Assembly (NCBI GenBank): GCA_036924285.1
Contig: JAYKYS010000001.1
Location: 37,137,501 to 37,201,500, forward strand
DNA from: Asterella californica
Taxonomy: Eukaryota > Streptophyta > Marchantiopsida > Marchantiales > Aytoniaceae
Direction: 5' to 3'
DNA: 64,000 nt
The position numbers and the translations under genes are program-made. Below the pieces are notes generated by a model. It was not told where the DNA came from and ran no database searches. It was given only the letters and a program-made list of their open reading frames with translations. Below are positions 11,291 to 24,500 of this stretch, one piece after another (the first letter of the stretch is position 1; each line of letters starts with the position of its first letter).

Positions 11291-12563
11291 ACAAGTAACC
11301 TATTTCTAATGAAATGGTGCAGGTTCTAAATAAGTATTTCTAATTAAAACCGACAGGTTAGGATAAAAGTCTGTTAACTCTAACCCGTTATGATGTGCGT
11401 GTTGTCTTAGATCTTTCAGGACTATACTGAGTCAGCTTAATCTACCTGATGGTGAAAAGTTAAGAAACTGGTTTTCTCTTAGTGAATGATAAACAGATTT
11501 CAGTATGAAATATATTGGACCTGGTGTATTTTATCTTCCCCTCATGAAACAAAAAAAGTGGTAGTGAAAGAGATATGCAGCTGGAGTAAGACGAAACTAT
11601 TGAAGCATATGACAATCTATATTCAAGCAATGAGTAATATGTCTTCGTCCTGGTGTATTGAGTAGATGACGATATTTAGTTTACCATAAATAGTCGATTG
11701 ATCGCAACTTAACTCTAACTGGAGATAATGATTCGAGTATTTCAAACTGATACTCTTCATAAGCATGAATGCCTAAGATACATAGATGTTTGATAAATAA
11801 ACATGCTCAATCACCTTTGGGAACTTCTGTTCGCTTCTGTTACCATAAAAGGGGATGAGAAATTCTATAATAAATAATTATAATAATATAAAATAATCTA
11901 TAACTGTTAAATAATTATACCTAGAATTGTGGAAAGATTTGGACATAATCGATAGCTAGAAGCGGATCTAGTCGCTTCCAACTGTACAAGTGCAAAAGAT
12001 TGTTACATTAATTCATTTGACACATTTTAATTGTTAATAAATTAAATTTCCTATCCTTTTTTATCTTCAAATAGAAAATGGAAGAAGCAAACAAAATAGA
12101 AAGTGTTTTGTAATATATATGTCACATCTTTGGTTGGAATGGAATGTTTATTTATGAAAATGTTATCATGTTGTGATACGATTGCCATGTGAATTTAACA
12201 CATAATTTAGATTGTTTTTTTCTTACATTTTATGAGCTTTATCGCAAAACTTGTTATCTGCGTGAGATATTGTATATTAGTGAAACGTGTCAGCTCAACA
12301 ATCTGTATGATTTCAATTGAGTGATTCTTATCATTGAATTCAAGTATAAAATGATGGGTCGAGAGTTCTAGAGAGAATTCTCTTGCTTGGTGAATCGTAA
12401 GAGTTCTGATGGTCTACAATGCGAGAGTGGATGTTATAGACAGAGGATTGATTCTAGTTCCATATCTTCTTTTCTGGAATCCGTTTTACATCAAACTTCA
12501 TTGCATCTATCATGATTATTTTCCACAATTGTTAGTTGTCTACTTCTCAGAGGATTTCATGCT
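11291..12563. other. AT-rich region without recognisable genes
   Basis: I see no coding potential, RNA gene or clear repeat. A dense AATTATAATAATAT stretch lies near 11868-11895. Overall composition matches decayed transposon sequence. Confidence 0.4.
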
Positions 12564-12607
12564 CATCACGTTCGTCATGTCATGCTCATGACATGACGAA
12601 CGTGATG
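12564..12607. repeat. 44-bp near-perfect palindrome
   Basis: Two 21-base arms (12564-12584 and 12587-12607) are exact reverse complements separated by CT. The left arm begins CATCACGTTCGTCATG. Folded as RNA or single-stranded DNA this gives a 21-bp stem with almost no loop. It has no counterpart elsewhere in the window. Confidence 0.9.
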
Positions 12608-14946
12608 GACTTGTCAATTTTGATAATCCTCTCGATCATTACGTACAGAGAGACTTGAGATCTAACCATGTACATCTTACTGTGATGGAGAATGAATCTT
12701 AACTTCATAACTCATGTCATTTTTAACATTTAGGACTACATCCAGTATCATTGTAGGTCAAAGATCACTCATCATATGTTCATTATTAAAACTTTGATGA
12801 GAAATATCACGATCAAATGATAAGTTCTTTATTTTCTTTTCTCATTCTTCCAACATGGATTATTTTAAGGTTATTATATTGACTCGATATTAATCTGCTA
12901 TTCATTTATCTTATGCTCATTGAAACCTTTACATATTTTTGTTCCACAATAATCCTTCAAACGTGTTTCAAGGGTTATATTGTTTCTTATGATCTTTTGA
13001 TGTCTAGAGTATCCTTGATGTTTCAAGTCATTCATAGTGAAAAAGAGTTGAGTGAGAAAATAAAAGCTTAAAGTCTTTTTTCTATAAGAGCTCTTTTTTT
13101 CTTTAAGAATTTTTTTCTTAAAGCTCTTAAGCTCTCTTATTTGCTTTAACCGACGTTGTATACGATTTCGTGAAGTCTCAAGAGGTCAGTTGAGAGAAAA
13201 AAGATATGGTTGGAAAGCTCTTGAGCTAGACTACAATCTAGGTTGATGAATCGAATGATTTCATGGACGATGACTTTATGATCGATTGAAAAGAGAGAGT
13301 TGAAAATAATATCGATTTTTGTTTGTTTCTCAAGACTTGTGAGGAGTACTGAGGAGCTAAGAATTGGGATGGAGAGGTGACGATAAGCTACTCGTTGTGA
13401 TTCAAGTAGAGTTGCATCTTGATTATTTTAGACATTCAATCAATTGATTGAAATTGGAGGTTTGGATGTTACATGGAGGGTACTACGAATTATGATCATG
13501 AGAGAATGATGACTATATTTTACATCTTGGATTTTTCTAAAATTATCTTATTAATGAAAACTTTAGAAAGTTTTATCTTGGATGGTCGAATATGTTCTAG
13601 GTCTTGGATTAAACTTACATAGGTACGTAAAGCTCTATAGTTAGCACAAATTAATATTTGATCCATATCAGAGAGTTTGTTTGAGATAAAAATGGAAGGT
13701 CCAGTAATGAAGTTGGAGAACTATTGGTCGATCGAGTTGGGAGGCCTGATGTCTCAAAGTTCAGAAAAGTTTTGGTTATTAGCGAGTTCAAATTTTCAAT
13801 CATATCTATTGTCAACATTTGGTTTTTTTCGAACTATGGAAGAACAATTTGCTGTTGAAACTTTCATGCCAACATACAAGATCGTCTTCTATGCTAACAT
13901 GAAGGCATATCAACATGAAGTGACAAAGGAGCAAAAAGTGCAATAAGTCAAAAATTGTTGATCAAATTTCTAGAGCTTCCAAGTACTATCATCAATTTAT
14001 ATTGTCTTGCAGCGTGCATGCTATACCTTGCTAGAATGCTTAGAAGACGAGGTGTACAACAAGTAAAATTGGAACTCGATTTTTATACAAATACATATGT
14101 GACATATGATCGAGTTCAAAAAGTCAAATATGTGCGAGGGAAAAAACTAGTGCATCTTTCGTTATAGATAGACTTGTGGTGACCGGATTGACATGAAACT
14201 AACGTCATTGAAAATCTTATACAGTCTTACTTTCAATGATGTCAATTTTACTTCTAGTCAAACAATACATAGTTGAGTACTATATGTAGAGCACAGTATG
14301 ATCTATTTGTAACACAAATTTCCAACCAATAAACTGATAATATATAAAAAGTTGTAAAATCTTTCGATGATAGAAGTAGAAATAATAAACATCATACCAT
14401 CCAAGCTTAAATTCATAAATGTACCAAGGATGTAGAAATGTTCAACTGTCTAAGGATTCATTGATATGGTTCTCCTTCGATATTTCTGTAATGTAACAAT
14501 CATTGACAACGTCTTCTATCCACTCTATTAACTTCATGACATGTCCTTTGCGATTGATACCATATCTCTCAAATCTTACAAGTTCATGCAGAAAAATATG
14601 AAGAATCGATCGTTTGTTAGATAAACATTGATCGTATTATGATGTGTCAAGATATTCTGACACCTTTTTTGTCATGCCATAGCAATCGAGGTAATCATCA
14701 TAAGTCATTCTGTATAGTTCTACAAGGATGAAAAGAAAATTAGGGTTAACTTGAGCAAAAATTGCCAAACCGATTAACTTAACAATCAATTGAAATTAAA
14801 AGTGTGAAATATGAAGTCTTTGACTTCAATTTATACTCACTCCACCATAATAGCGATAGAGAGAATCAACAACATAAATGATGGATTTTGTACCACGCGT
14901 AACATAATATAACGTGATTCAATTTATGTGACTTTAAGCACACTGT
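12608..14946. other. AT-rich region, possible decayed coding fragments
   Basis: Plus-strand open frames at 13677-13946 and 13955-14167 (different frames) are the longest here. They look protein-like but match nothing I can name, and may be relics of an old transposon. Near 13078-13135 is a pyrimidine-rich stretch with a small inverted repeat, CTTTAAG...CTTAAAG. Nothing else stands out. Confidence 0.35.
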
Positions 14947-15450
14947 GATGTGAATCTAGAGAGCATGAATTTTTGTACTGTCTTGCAATTTCTCTTTCCA
15001 CTATTGCATAAGATACAACACGGGTGGGAGAGTTTATGGTCAAATCACATCTTTCAATGCGAGAGTGGTTACAATCATAATATCGCATCACAATTATCAT
15101 ATTTTGACGATGGCAAGTGCTTTGGAGACTGTTGATCTTTATTTCTTGTTACTTGTACTAGAGCTGCACACGATGATGTGAATCTAGAGAGCATGATTGT
15201 CTGTGTGTATTGAAGCTGTATTGTCTCATCTTTTTCACTATCACCTATGGTACGACACGTACGGAAGAGTTTACATTAAAAGAATATCTTGCAAGGCAGA
15301 AGTGTTTGCAGTTATAACATGTACTTATTGTCTTTCGAAGATGGCAAGTACTCTAGAGACTGTTGATCCCTATTTCATATAATCTGTATTGGAACATACA
15401 ACGATGTGAATATAGAGAGCAACACTTTCTGTACTATCTTGGAGATAAGA
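14947..15450. repeat. Degenerate tandem repeat, 228-bp unit
   Basis: The words GATGTGAATCTAGAGAGCA occur at 14947 and 15175, and a variant at 15403, so the period is exactly 228 twice. The units share TGGCAAGT, GAGACTGTTGATC and GAGAGTTTA-like words but are substantially diverged. There are two full units and the start of a third. It may be the remains of a larger satellite block. Confidence 0.8.
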
Positions 15451-16928
15451 GGACCATCATCCTCACCTAGATAGGTCTAGAATTTGCATTTGACAATCGT
15501 TCTTGTTGAACGTTGTCTTGTTACGCGTATATGTAATATTTGCGCACATTTGTATAGTTTGTGAAGTAATAAGATGAAAAGTCTTGCTAACATTAGCTTA
15601 GAATGCTCTGATTTTTGCTAGAGATCTCCAACGTGTGAAAAAGGACAAGGTTGAATCCTTTAAATTTCTATTGGTCTATCAAAAAGTAGAGATAATTTGT
15701 CATATATCTAAGAGAACGCTTTAGGAGGAACGGAGGACTATCACGAGGAATTTGGGAGATAAGAAGATATGGATGGTGAGCTCTTCATGGGAAGAGCAAC
15801 CTGAGCCCCAAATTTTGATCGAATTGGAGATCGAAGGCACGAGTTATGACCATTTGAAATTCGTGTAGTGAGAAAAAGACATAGATTTCTCTACAAAGTG
15901 AAAGATTAGTGAGATTGAGTGAGTGCATCGTCAGACCGAGATTAAATTTCATGACCCTAAATTCCATCATCGAATATTTTGTGGATTGTACACAATGTCG
16001 ATTTGAAGATGGAAGGGTGCAGAAAGCTTTCAATCTGGAGCAGTAAGTTCGTAGATTTATGGAGGGTGATCCGAATGATCAAATCCGTTACAATTTCTTG
16101 AGTAGTGAGTTTACCTTGTGATTTGTTGGCACAGAAAGTTTAAGTCGAAATAGACGGTTCATTTAGACGATGAAGCTTTTGTTTTAAATATGAGATTAAA
16201 AGTACATGTAAGTTTTAGTGAATTTGTATCAATTTTGAGAGGAGATCTAGCCGTCAGATCTTTCTGAAATTTGACTTGTTAGTAGAAATCTTAGTATCAT
16301 CTACGTGGCATGTTTGAGAGAAGATTGAGCTTTAGTTCCGAACCTATCATGTGTGAAACTTTGCTGTTTTTTTTGTCGTGTTGTATCCGACAACATTATC
16401 TAGTCTACGTCCCGAGACTTGTTAGCGACAATTGGTAAAAAAATATTCCGTGTGACATCTGTATTGCTTTAGAGGGGGAATATACTAGACGTAGTGTGGA
16501 CTATAACGACATGCATTGTGATTGCGTCATGTGGTTCTTAGTTTCACATTCAACGTGACAAAGTGTGATTCTTGGCTTCTGAAGACGACTACTTATCTAG
16601 CCTAGTGACTAGCGATAAGATGTGTTACGGTGCATGTGCTAGAACCATCCACCAAAATGATTTACACGAGGATGAGTAAGACGACATCAAACATGCGATG
16701 TGCATGTGTGCGACCTCATCCGTCCGTGTGTCTTTGGTTGATCGGTTAGTGAACTTGCACATATCCTTGTTTTATGTTTGTAAAATTTAAAGCAAAGGAG
16801 AGTGACTTGTGGAGGGGCATTCAACCTTAAAGGTTTCAAGCGATTACTCGTGGATAGATCGTAATGGTCTTATGAGTATGTATTAGTGTCGATGTTTTAT
16901 GAATCTTTATCTTGTAGATTGAGTACTA
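15451..16928. other. AT-rich region bordering the retroelement nest
   Basis: No coding frame is supported. A minus-strand open frame of 82 codons at 15785-16033 resembles nothing known. This is probably old repeat sequence into which the retroelements inserted. Confidence 0.35.
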
Positions 16929-17705
16929 TGACCCTGAAGCTTGTTATCGGTCCTATCTCTCACCCAAGGTAAACCTCTGATGGTCTTTGATGAGATGCAT
17001 CATAAACTAGGAGGTCTCGACTAAATCCAGCTCTCAACACACTCATATCACTCTCTCACTCGAGACATGAACTCTCATGGAGACAAAGAGATGAAAAACA
17101 CACCCTTTTATAGATATGGTCTAAAGGCTTCCAAATACAAAGAGAAGAGAAGATGAGTGATTATTCCACAACTCCTCTATTTATACTACTCTAGATTTAC
17201 CACGATAACTATTTGTAAATTTGATTTACTACAGTTTACAGAGATCAAGTCAAAGATAAAAGTCATAAGTCAAGGATAGAAGTCTCTACTTTTGACTCTA
17301 CTCTAATAATTAGGATCCTTCTAGAAGTAGAAAGGAATCTTTTAAAAGAAATCTTGGATTGCTCCTTATAAGACAAAGTACACATAATTGAGCCAAAAAA
17401 GTCAACAACCCTCTTGATTGTTTGACCTTAAGCCTTTACAACCAATAAAATTCAGTCACGCATAAGACAAGACTGTATTATTCACCTACTTGTCATTTTA
17501 TGCACAACCAAACAAAATAGTGGTTCTCACATTTAGAATATCCTAATATTCTGTTCTCAAATATCACCAACTCTAATTGTGACTACTCCTAGTTATCTGT
17601 CACTAACTTAGAGTGTTGTTTAGCCTTGGGACTTATTTAGAAGACTCATCACACATAGTTATAACTTATCATATATTTACTACTATGCAATCCCTAGGTG
17701 TTACA
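16929..17705 (-). repeat. 3' LTR of the older Ty3/gypsy element
   Basis: The segment ends with GTTACA next to TTTACCCCGG, which on the minus strand is a polypurine tract abutting the LTR start, as in the younger element. Shared words with the younger LTRs include CCTCTGATGG, GGTCCTATC and CTCCTCTATTTATA, the last giving a minus-strand TATA box at 17177-17185. The outer boundary, placed at TGACCCTGAAGC, is tentative. The matching 5' LTR was not found near 32-34 kb. Confidence 0.6.
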
Positions 17706-17706
17706 T

Positions 17707-20500
17707 TTACCCCGGACTAAATTTCACTCCGTCCTCGGAGTGAAAGATGACTTTCCTTTGATGAAAGAGCTTGAGCTTGTCGTGATTCACCTGGTCAAAC
17801 CTTCGTCCTCCTAGCTCTTTCAAGTCGTATGTAAAATTACTCCACACCTTCTCGACAATGAAAGGACCAAAATAACGTGGAAGAAACTTCTTTCTAGCTC
17901 TTTTATACCTAATGGTATCAAGAAGCATTACCATATCTCCTTCCTTGAACGGATTCACTTCTCTCTTACCAAGACGCTTGTCGTAATACTTCTTTTGACG
18001 TTCTTGCGCCTTCTCCATCTGAACCATTGTTACAACTCGTGCTTCCTCCAGCTCCAGTAGTTGTTCCTTTCTAGACTTCTCAGCTGTTGCTCCAATCAAC
18101 CTCTTTAACCTCTTATGGACAGTTTGAAAGGTAGGTAGATCAAACTATATCAACAACTTCGATTCCACACCGTAAACAAGATGAAAAAGAGTATACCATG
18201 TTGAAGTCTTCGTAGTAGTCCTATATTCTAACAAGATTGCATGTAATCTCTTATTCCAGTTGTGCTTCGCATCCTCCATATCAGCATCCTTGGTCAGCAT
18301 TGTACACAAGGTATGATTGGTCTTCTCAGCTAATCCGTTAGCGTTCGGTTTTTAAGAAGTTGTCACTTGCGACTTGATGGAGAAATGTTCCAACATAGCG
18401 GTTGTGATGCTTCCTACAAATTCACCATCCCTATCAGAAACCAACTCAAGAGGGCATCCAAACCTAGTAATGATCCGTTCTCATAAGAAACGGCCAACCT
18501 CTTTCTCACTTGTGGATTTAAGTGGTCTAGTTTCTACCCACTTGGTCAGATAGTCGGTTGCAATCACGATATATCTTTTGTCACGAGAGGTTTTGTTTAA
18601 AGGGCCTACATGATCAATTCTCCACTTCTCAAACGGTTATAGCACAAGAACTGATCTCAAGGGAGGAGTGCTAGTAGACTTCTTGACAAAGGCTTGGCAC
18701 ACATCGCAAGTTCTGCAATACTCCAAACAGTCCTTGAAAATATACTTCCAATGATATCCAACGTCTAAGATTTTGAAAGCCGTCACCTTACCAGCAAAGT
18801 GGTCATCACATACAGGTCCATCGTGGAACTCCAGCATCAACCTCACAGCTTCTTGCCCGCAACTTGTCGTAGCAATCCATCAACACCTTGATGAAAAAGA
18901 ACTCCTTCGATGATGGTGTATGGCTTACACCTCCTCATTAGAGCATTCCTCTCTCTTGCTCGCATGCCTTCAGGAAATGAACCATCAGAGAGAAAATTCT
19001 ACACCTCTTTGTACTCTTATGGTACCTCGTTGCTCAACGTGATGGTCATCAAATCTTCATCCAAAAAAGTATCATCTAATGGTTCTTCCCCCAATCCGTC
19101 GTAAGCTCTCGACAACAAATCTGCATTGACGTGCTTCCTCCCCGGTCTATCCTCAGTGACATAATCATATTCTGTCATGAGGATCTTCCACGAGCTATCC
19201 TCCCCTCTGCGTTGGACTTATTGAAGATGTTTTTCAAAGCTTTGTGATCAGTCACTGTAGAAAATTTTCCTCTTAACAAATAGTGCCAAAACTTCTTCAA
19301 AGCAGAGATTACGACCAACCCTTCTCTCTCTATCACGAAATAGTTCTTCTCAACCTGCACCATCTGTCTACTAGAATAAGCTATTGGATGGTCATGTCCA
19401 TTCTCATCTAACTGACTCAAGGTACATCCAATCGCAACATTGGATGCATCAATGTAAACAATGAATGATTTACTCCAGTCATGTTTGACGAGGATTGGGA
19501 CTATCACCAATGCCTTCTTCAACTCTTCAAACGCCTCTTTAGCCTTCTGATCTTGGTGTATCAGCTCGAAGACTATATCCTTCTTCGTAGTTGGTCAATG
19601 ATTGAGCTTTATTGAAAAAAGATGAGATGAATCTACGATAATATCCCACCATCTCAAGAAATTGTCTCAACTTGGTCAAGCTAGTAGGGAATGATAGTTC
19701 GATTATTTTCTTCACCTTGTTCGGATCCACTTCTATTTCATTTTGGAGACGATGTGTCCCAACAACAAACCCTCCTTGCATCCAAAAATGCACTTTTCTG
19801 GATTCAAAGATGCATTAGCTTGCTCCAATCGCTCTAAAACTTTAATCAGATGATCAAAGTGATCCTCCTTCCGTCTATACACACAAAAGTCATCGAAGAA
19901 GTTTCTAACAAACTTCTCAAGAAATGATTCGAACACTTTGTTCATGAACCTTTGAAAAGTAGTTGGAGCATTACATAACTCAAACGGCATCACGCGAAAC
20001 GCAAATGTACACCACGTAGTAGTAAATGTCGTTAAGTGCTGATGTTCATGTACTATATGGATCTGGTTATATCCACTATAACCGTCTCCAAAACTATACC
20101 ATCCGTGACCTGCGACTTCTTCCAAGATCTCATCGATGAATGACAACGAGTAGTAATCTTTCTTAGTGACCGCATTCAACTTTTTGTAATCCACACATAC
20201 GCGAAGTTTACCGTTCTTCTTCTTCACGATCACAATAGATGATACCCTTTCTGAATTCTTTACTTCATAAATGAACCTAGCTTCCTTCAGTTTATCAATC
20301 TCCTCTTTGATGATCACTGTTGTTGGCGGGCTGATCCTTCGTTGCTTTTGTCGAACATGTCTCGCTTTAAAAACTCCTCCTCCACGTTGATCCTGTGTGT
20401 CTCTAATGTCACCTCTTTCAGATCCTTATAGCTGAAAGCAAACACGTGGATGTATTTTTTAAATATCTTCAAGAATCTTCTCTTCTCCTCCGAAGTCACC
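17707..20500 (-). pseudogene. Decayed pol of the older Ty3/gypsy element
   Basis: Fragments in several frames match the intact pol of the neighbouring copy in order: RT N-terminus and palm (20499-19733), connection (19793-19539), RNase H (19522-19175, with YIDASNVAIGC), integrase zinc-binding segment (18846-18637, ending in the HHCC-type CRTCDVC region) and the integrase C-terminus (18099-17707, with PRYFGPF). The palm motif reads FFDD where the young copy has FIDD, and NFFDDFCVY follows a run of substitutions. Several frame changes and stops interrupt it, including in the integrase core near 18.4-18.6 kb. No protein is expected. Confidence 0.85.
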
Positions 20501-20631
20501 TTGACACCAAACTTGATGGTTGCGAGTCTTACTCTAGCTCCTCTCCACTTAGTTTTGTTTTGTCCGGGTCCTTCTCAACAGATGGACTAGGGAGCAAATC
20601 AATAGCTCCAATATGAGACGTGATGCAGTCC

Positions 20632-21546
20632 TGTAAACCCTTTGCGGTCCTATCGATCAACTACCCCCCCCCGATCTCTCAACCTCCACGATCGTCATCC
20701 ACGAATCTGCAACATGTCGGGCATGTCTCTCACTCAGGGGTCACCTCTGATGGCTTTGATGGAAGCACACCATGAACTTGAAGGGAAAATGCTGAGTTCA
20801 CTCATTCATATACCCACAAACTTATCAACTAAAAATCTCCTTAAACACATCAACTAAAATCCTCCATTCTAACGACGTCTCTCAAGTTCTCACATGCTAA
20901 AAATATCCCACACTCTCTATATTACTCAAGTTGTCATTACGACAATGTGAAAACAAGGATGAGGAGCTCTTCTCTACTCCTCTATTTATACATTCTAGGT
21001 TTTTACTTTGGTACCTCCGGTAGCTCAGCGGTAACTACTTTTATCGGGTTTTAGTAAGATATTACTTAAGGTAAAAGCATTAATCACATGGGCTTTTTAC
21101 CTTTTCACATGGGCTTATTCCTTCAAAGTCAACAACTTCTAGAAGGATTCTGGAATATTCTCAAGGAATCTCAAATTTCCACCCCCCTCTACACTAGGAC
21201 CCACTAAAAAGGAAACATGTGGAATCTCTTCTTGTTTTTAATGCCCACAAAGTCCACAACTTTAATCCAACCACTAATATCAAGTCAAAAAGGAGATAAG
21301 GGATACTTTCCACCTCCTTTCTACCTTTTAGACAAGATGACAAGATAGTAGTGCTCACTCTTTAGCAAATATCTGAATTCTGCCAAAAGTACAGCTAAGT
21401 TTAACCATAACTAACTTTTAGCTAGTCATGACTAACTTGATACCTTCTAAAAGTACTTTGGCAGCAAATAAACATTCTCAACACTTAGTTAGAACTAAAC
21501 ACCTTACTAATAGACAAACTTCATATGTGTAACATATGTCGTTACA
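20632..21546 (-). repeat. 3' LTR of the young Ty3/gypsy element
   Basis: 915 bp, the downstream LTR in the element's minus-strand orientation. It differs from the other LTR at about a dozen positions by eye, including the length of a C-run near 20663-20672. A TATA box (TATAAATAG on the minus strand) lies at 20982-20990. The inner end abuts the polypurine tract. Confidence 0.95.
20982..20990 (-). promoter_or_regulatory. LTR TATA box (3' LTR)
   Basis: TATAAATAG on the minus strand, conserved in both young LTRs and in the older LTR at 17177-17185. By position it is the likely core promoter element of the LTR. Confidence 0.6.
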
Positions 21547-21556
21547 TTTTACCCCC
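21547..21556 (-). other. Polypurine tract of the young element
   Basis: On the minus strand GGGGGTAAAA lies directly before the LTR start TGTAAC. This is the expected site for plus-strand DNA priming in reverse transcription. The older element has GGGGTAAA at the equivalent place (17706-17713). Confidence 0.8.
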
Positions 21557-21559
21557 GGA

Positions 21560-24500
21560 CTAAATTTTCGCTCCGTCCTCGGAGTGAAGAGAGAACTTTC
21601 GTCGATGAAATAACTTCAACTTGTCATGGTTGACCCGATCGAATCTCCTTCCTCCCAACTCCTGAAAGTCATATGTGAAGTTGCTCCACACCTTATCTAC
21701 AACAAAAGGACCAAAATATCTCGGAAGAAACTTCTTCCTAGCCCTCTTGAATCTGATAGCATCATACAACATAACCCAATCTCCGACTTGAAAAGATTTT
21801 ACCTCTCTCTTGCCCAACCGTTTGTCGTAACTCTTCTTTTGATACGCCTGAGCTCGTTCCATCCGGATCATTGCTACCGCTCGGGTCTCTTCCAACTCCA
21901 TGAGTTGCTCCCTTCTTGATCTGACCACGTCTTCTCCTCTCGACCTCTTCAACTTTCGTTGAATAGTTTGAAAAGTATCCAATTCGAATTGGATGGGCAA
22001 CTTGGACTCCACTCCATAAACCAGTCGAAATGGGGAGTACCCAGTAGAAGTCTTTGTTGTCGTTCGGTACTCCCATAAGATGGCATGTAGCCTCTTATCC
22101 CAAGTATGTTTCGCAGTCTCAACACCAGCATCTTTGGCGAGCATCATACAAAGTGTAAGATTGGTCTTCTCCGCAAGACCATTAGCATTTGGTTTGTATG
22201 AGGTCGTTACTCGTGGCTTGATAGAAAAGTGTTGTAGCATAGCAGTAGTCATGCTCCCTACAAACTCTCCTCCTCTATCTGAGACCAACTCTAACGGACA
22301 TCCAAATCTGGTGATGATCCTCTCCCATATGAATCTACCGACTTCTGTTTCATTGGTCTCTCTCAAAGATCTAGCCTCTACCCACTTGGTACAATAGTCA
22401 GTGGCGACTACAATGTATCTATTGCCTCGAGGTGTCTTATTAAGAGGACCTACAAAGTCAATACCCCACTTCTCAAATGGTCCTAACACGGGAATTGATC
22501 TTAACGGAGGTGTTCTAGTAGACTTTAGAGCAAATGCTTGATATACGTCACAAGTTTTACAATAGTCTAAACACTCTTTGAAAATTCCTCTCCAGTGATA
22601 ACCCGCATCCAAAATCTTGAAGGCTGTTATCTTACCAGCAAAGTGTCCTCCGCAAACAGTTTCGTCGTGAAATTCGTGCATTAGCTTGAATGCCTCCTTC
22701 TGACCAACTGCTCTCCTTAGTAACCCATCTGCTCCTTGATGAAACAAAATTCCCTCCACCATGGTGTAAGGTTTGCATCTCTTGATCAACGCGTTACGTT
22801 CTCGAGTATGCATACCTTCTGGAAAAGAGCCATCTACAAAGAAACTCCAGATTTCTTTGTACTCGTCCGGTATCTCCTCGATGCTTGTGATGATCATCAG
22901 ATGCTCGTCTGGAAATGAATCATCAAACGGTTCTTCTCCCTCATCATCATAAGCCCTTGACAAAAGATCAGCATTCGCATGCTTCTTCCCTGGTCTATCT
23001 TCGATCACATAATCGTATTCTGTTAGAAGGATCTTCCAACGAGCAATACGACCTTCGGCATTAGGCTTATTAAAGATATACTTTAAAGCCTTGTGATCTG
23101 TGACTATGAAAAATTTCCCTCCTAGCAAGTAGTGTCGAAATTTCTTCAATCCAAAGATCACCGCTAATCCTTCTCGTTCAGTCACAGAGTAATTCTTCTC
23201 CGCTGGAACCATCTGCCTACTAGCATAAGCTATAGGATGATCATGCCCATCTCCATCTAGCTGACTTAATGTACATCCGATTGCTACATTTGAGGCATCT
23301 ATATACAGAATAAATGCTTTATTCCACTCAGGTTTAGTAAGTATAGGAGCTGTCACTAATGCCTTTTTCAGCTCCTCAAATGCTTCCTTTGCCTTCTGAT
23401 CATGCACTATCAAGTCAAAATCAACTCCCTTCTTCATGTACATAGTCAAAGCTATTGCTTTGTTTGAGAAGGAAAAGACAAACCTACGATAATATCCAAC
23501 CATGCCAAGAAATTGCCTCAACTTTGTCAAGTTGATCAGAAATGGAAGATCCACAATCTTCTTCACCTTCTCAGGATCTACCGCAATCCCATTCTTGGAA
23601 ATGATGTGCCCTAACAGCAGACCTTCTTCGTAGCCAAAGATGCACTTCTCTGGATTTAGAGAAGCGTTGGCTTGCTCCAACCGCTGCAAAACTTTGATCA
23701 CATGATCAAAGTGGTCCTCCTTTCGTCCATACACACAAAAATCGTCAATGAAATCCCGAACAAACTTCCCTATGAATGGTTCGAACACCTTGTTCATGAA
23801 CCTTTGAAACGTAGCCGGAGCATTACACAGTCCGAATGGCATCACTCGAAATGCAAATGTTCCCCAAGGAGTAGTGAAAGTAGTCAACTGCTGGTACTCC
23901 TGTGCTATCTTGATCTGGTTGTATCCACTATAACCATCACCAAAGCTGTACCACTCATGACCAGCAACTTCCTCCAAAATCTCATCTATAAATGATAGAG
24001 GATAATAATCCTTCTTGGTAATTGCATTCAGCTTCTTATAGTCTATGCACACTCGCAGCTTACCATTCTTCTTCTTGACAATCACAATGGGTGAAACCCA
24101 TTCTGAGTTCTCCACCTCATAGATGAAACTCGCCTCCCTCAACTTGTCTATCTCCTCCTTGACCATCATTGTTGTTGTAGGATTGACCCTTCTCTGCTTT
24201 TGTCGAACTGGTCTTGCGTTCTCCTCCAATTCGATTCGATGAGTCTCGAGAGTCACCTCCTTCAAATCCTTGTAGCTGAAAGCAAACACATGGATATATT
24301 TTTGAAATATATCTAGGAATCTACTTTTCTCCTCTTGAGTGACATTGATACCAAACTTCAGGGTAGAGAGTCTTCTCACAATCTCTGCCTCACTCAATTC
24401 TTCTTTGTCAGAATCTTTCTCCACTGCTGGTCGAGACAACAAGTCAATAGCACTAAGCTGATGTAATGATTCATCTCGACCAAATCCTTCGTCCTCAGAC

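Noticed and set aside
13677..14167. Two plus-strand frames as a small gene
   Set aside because: They are in different frames with no plausible intron, the first lacks an ATG at its beginning, and I recognise no domain. Listed only as possible decayed sequence.
20642..20857. 71-84 codon frames inside both LTRs (20642-20857, 28444-28698)
   Set aside because: They are on the strand opposite to the element's transcription and inside LTR sequence; identical in both copies only because the LTRs are.
22080..23995. Plus-strand frames across the pol region
   Set aside because: Antisense shadows of the intact minus-strand pol frame.
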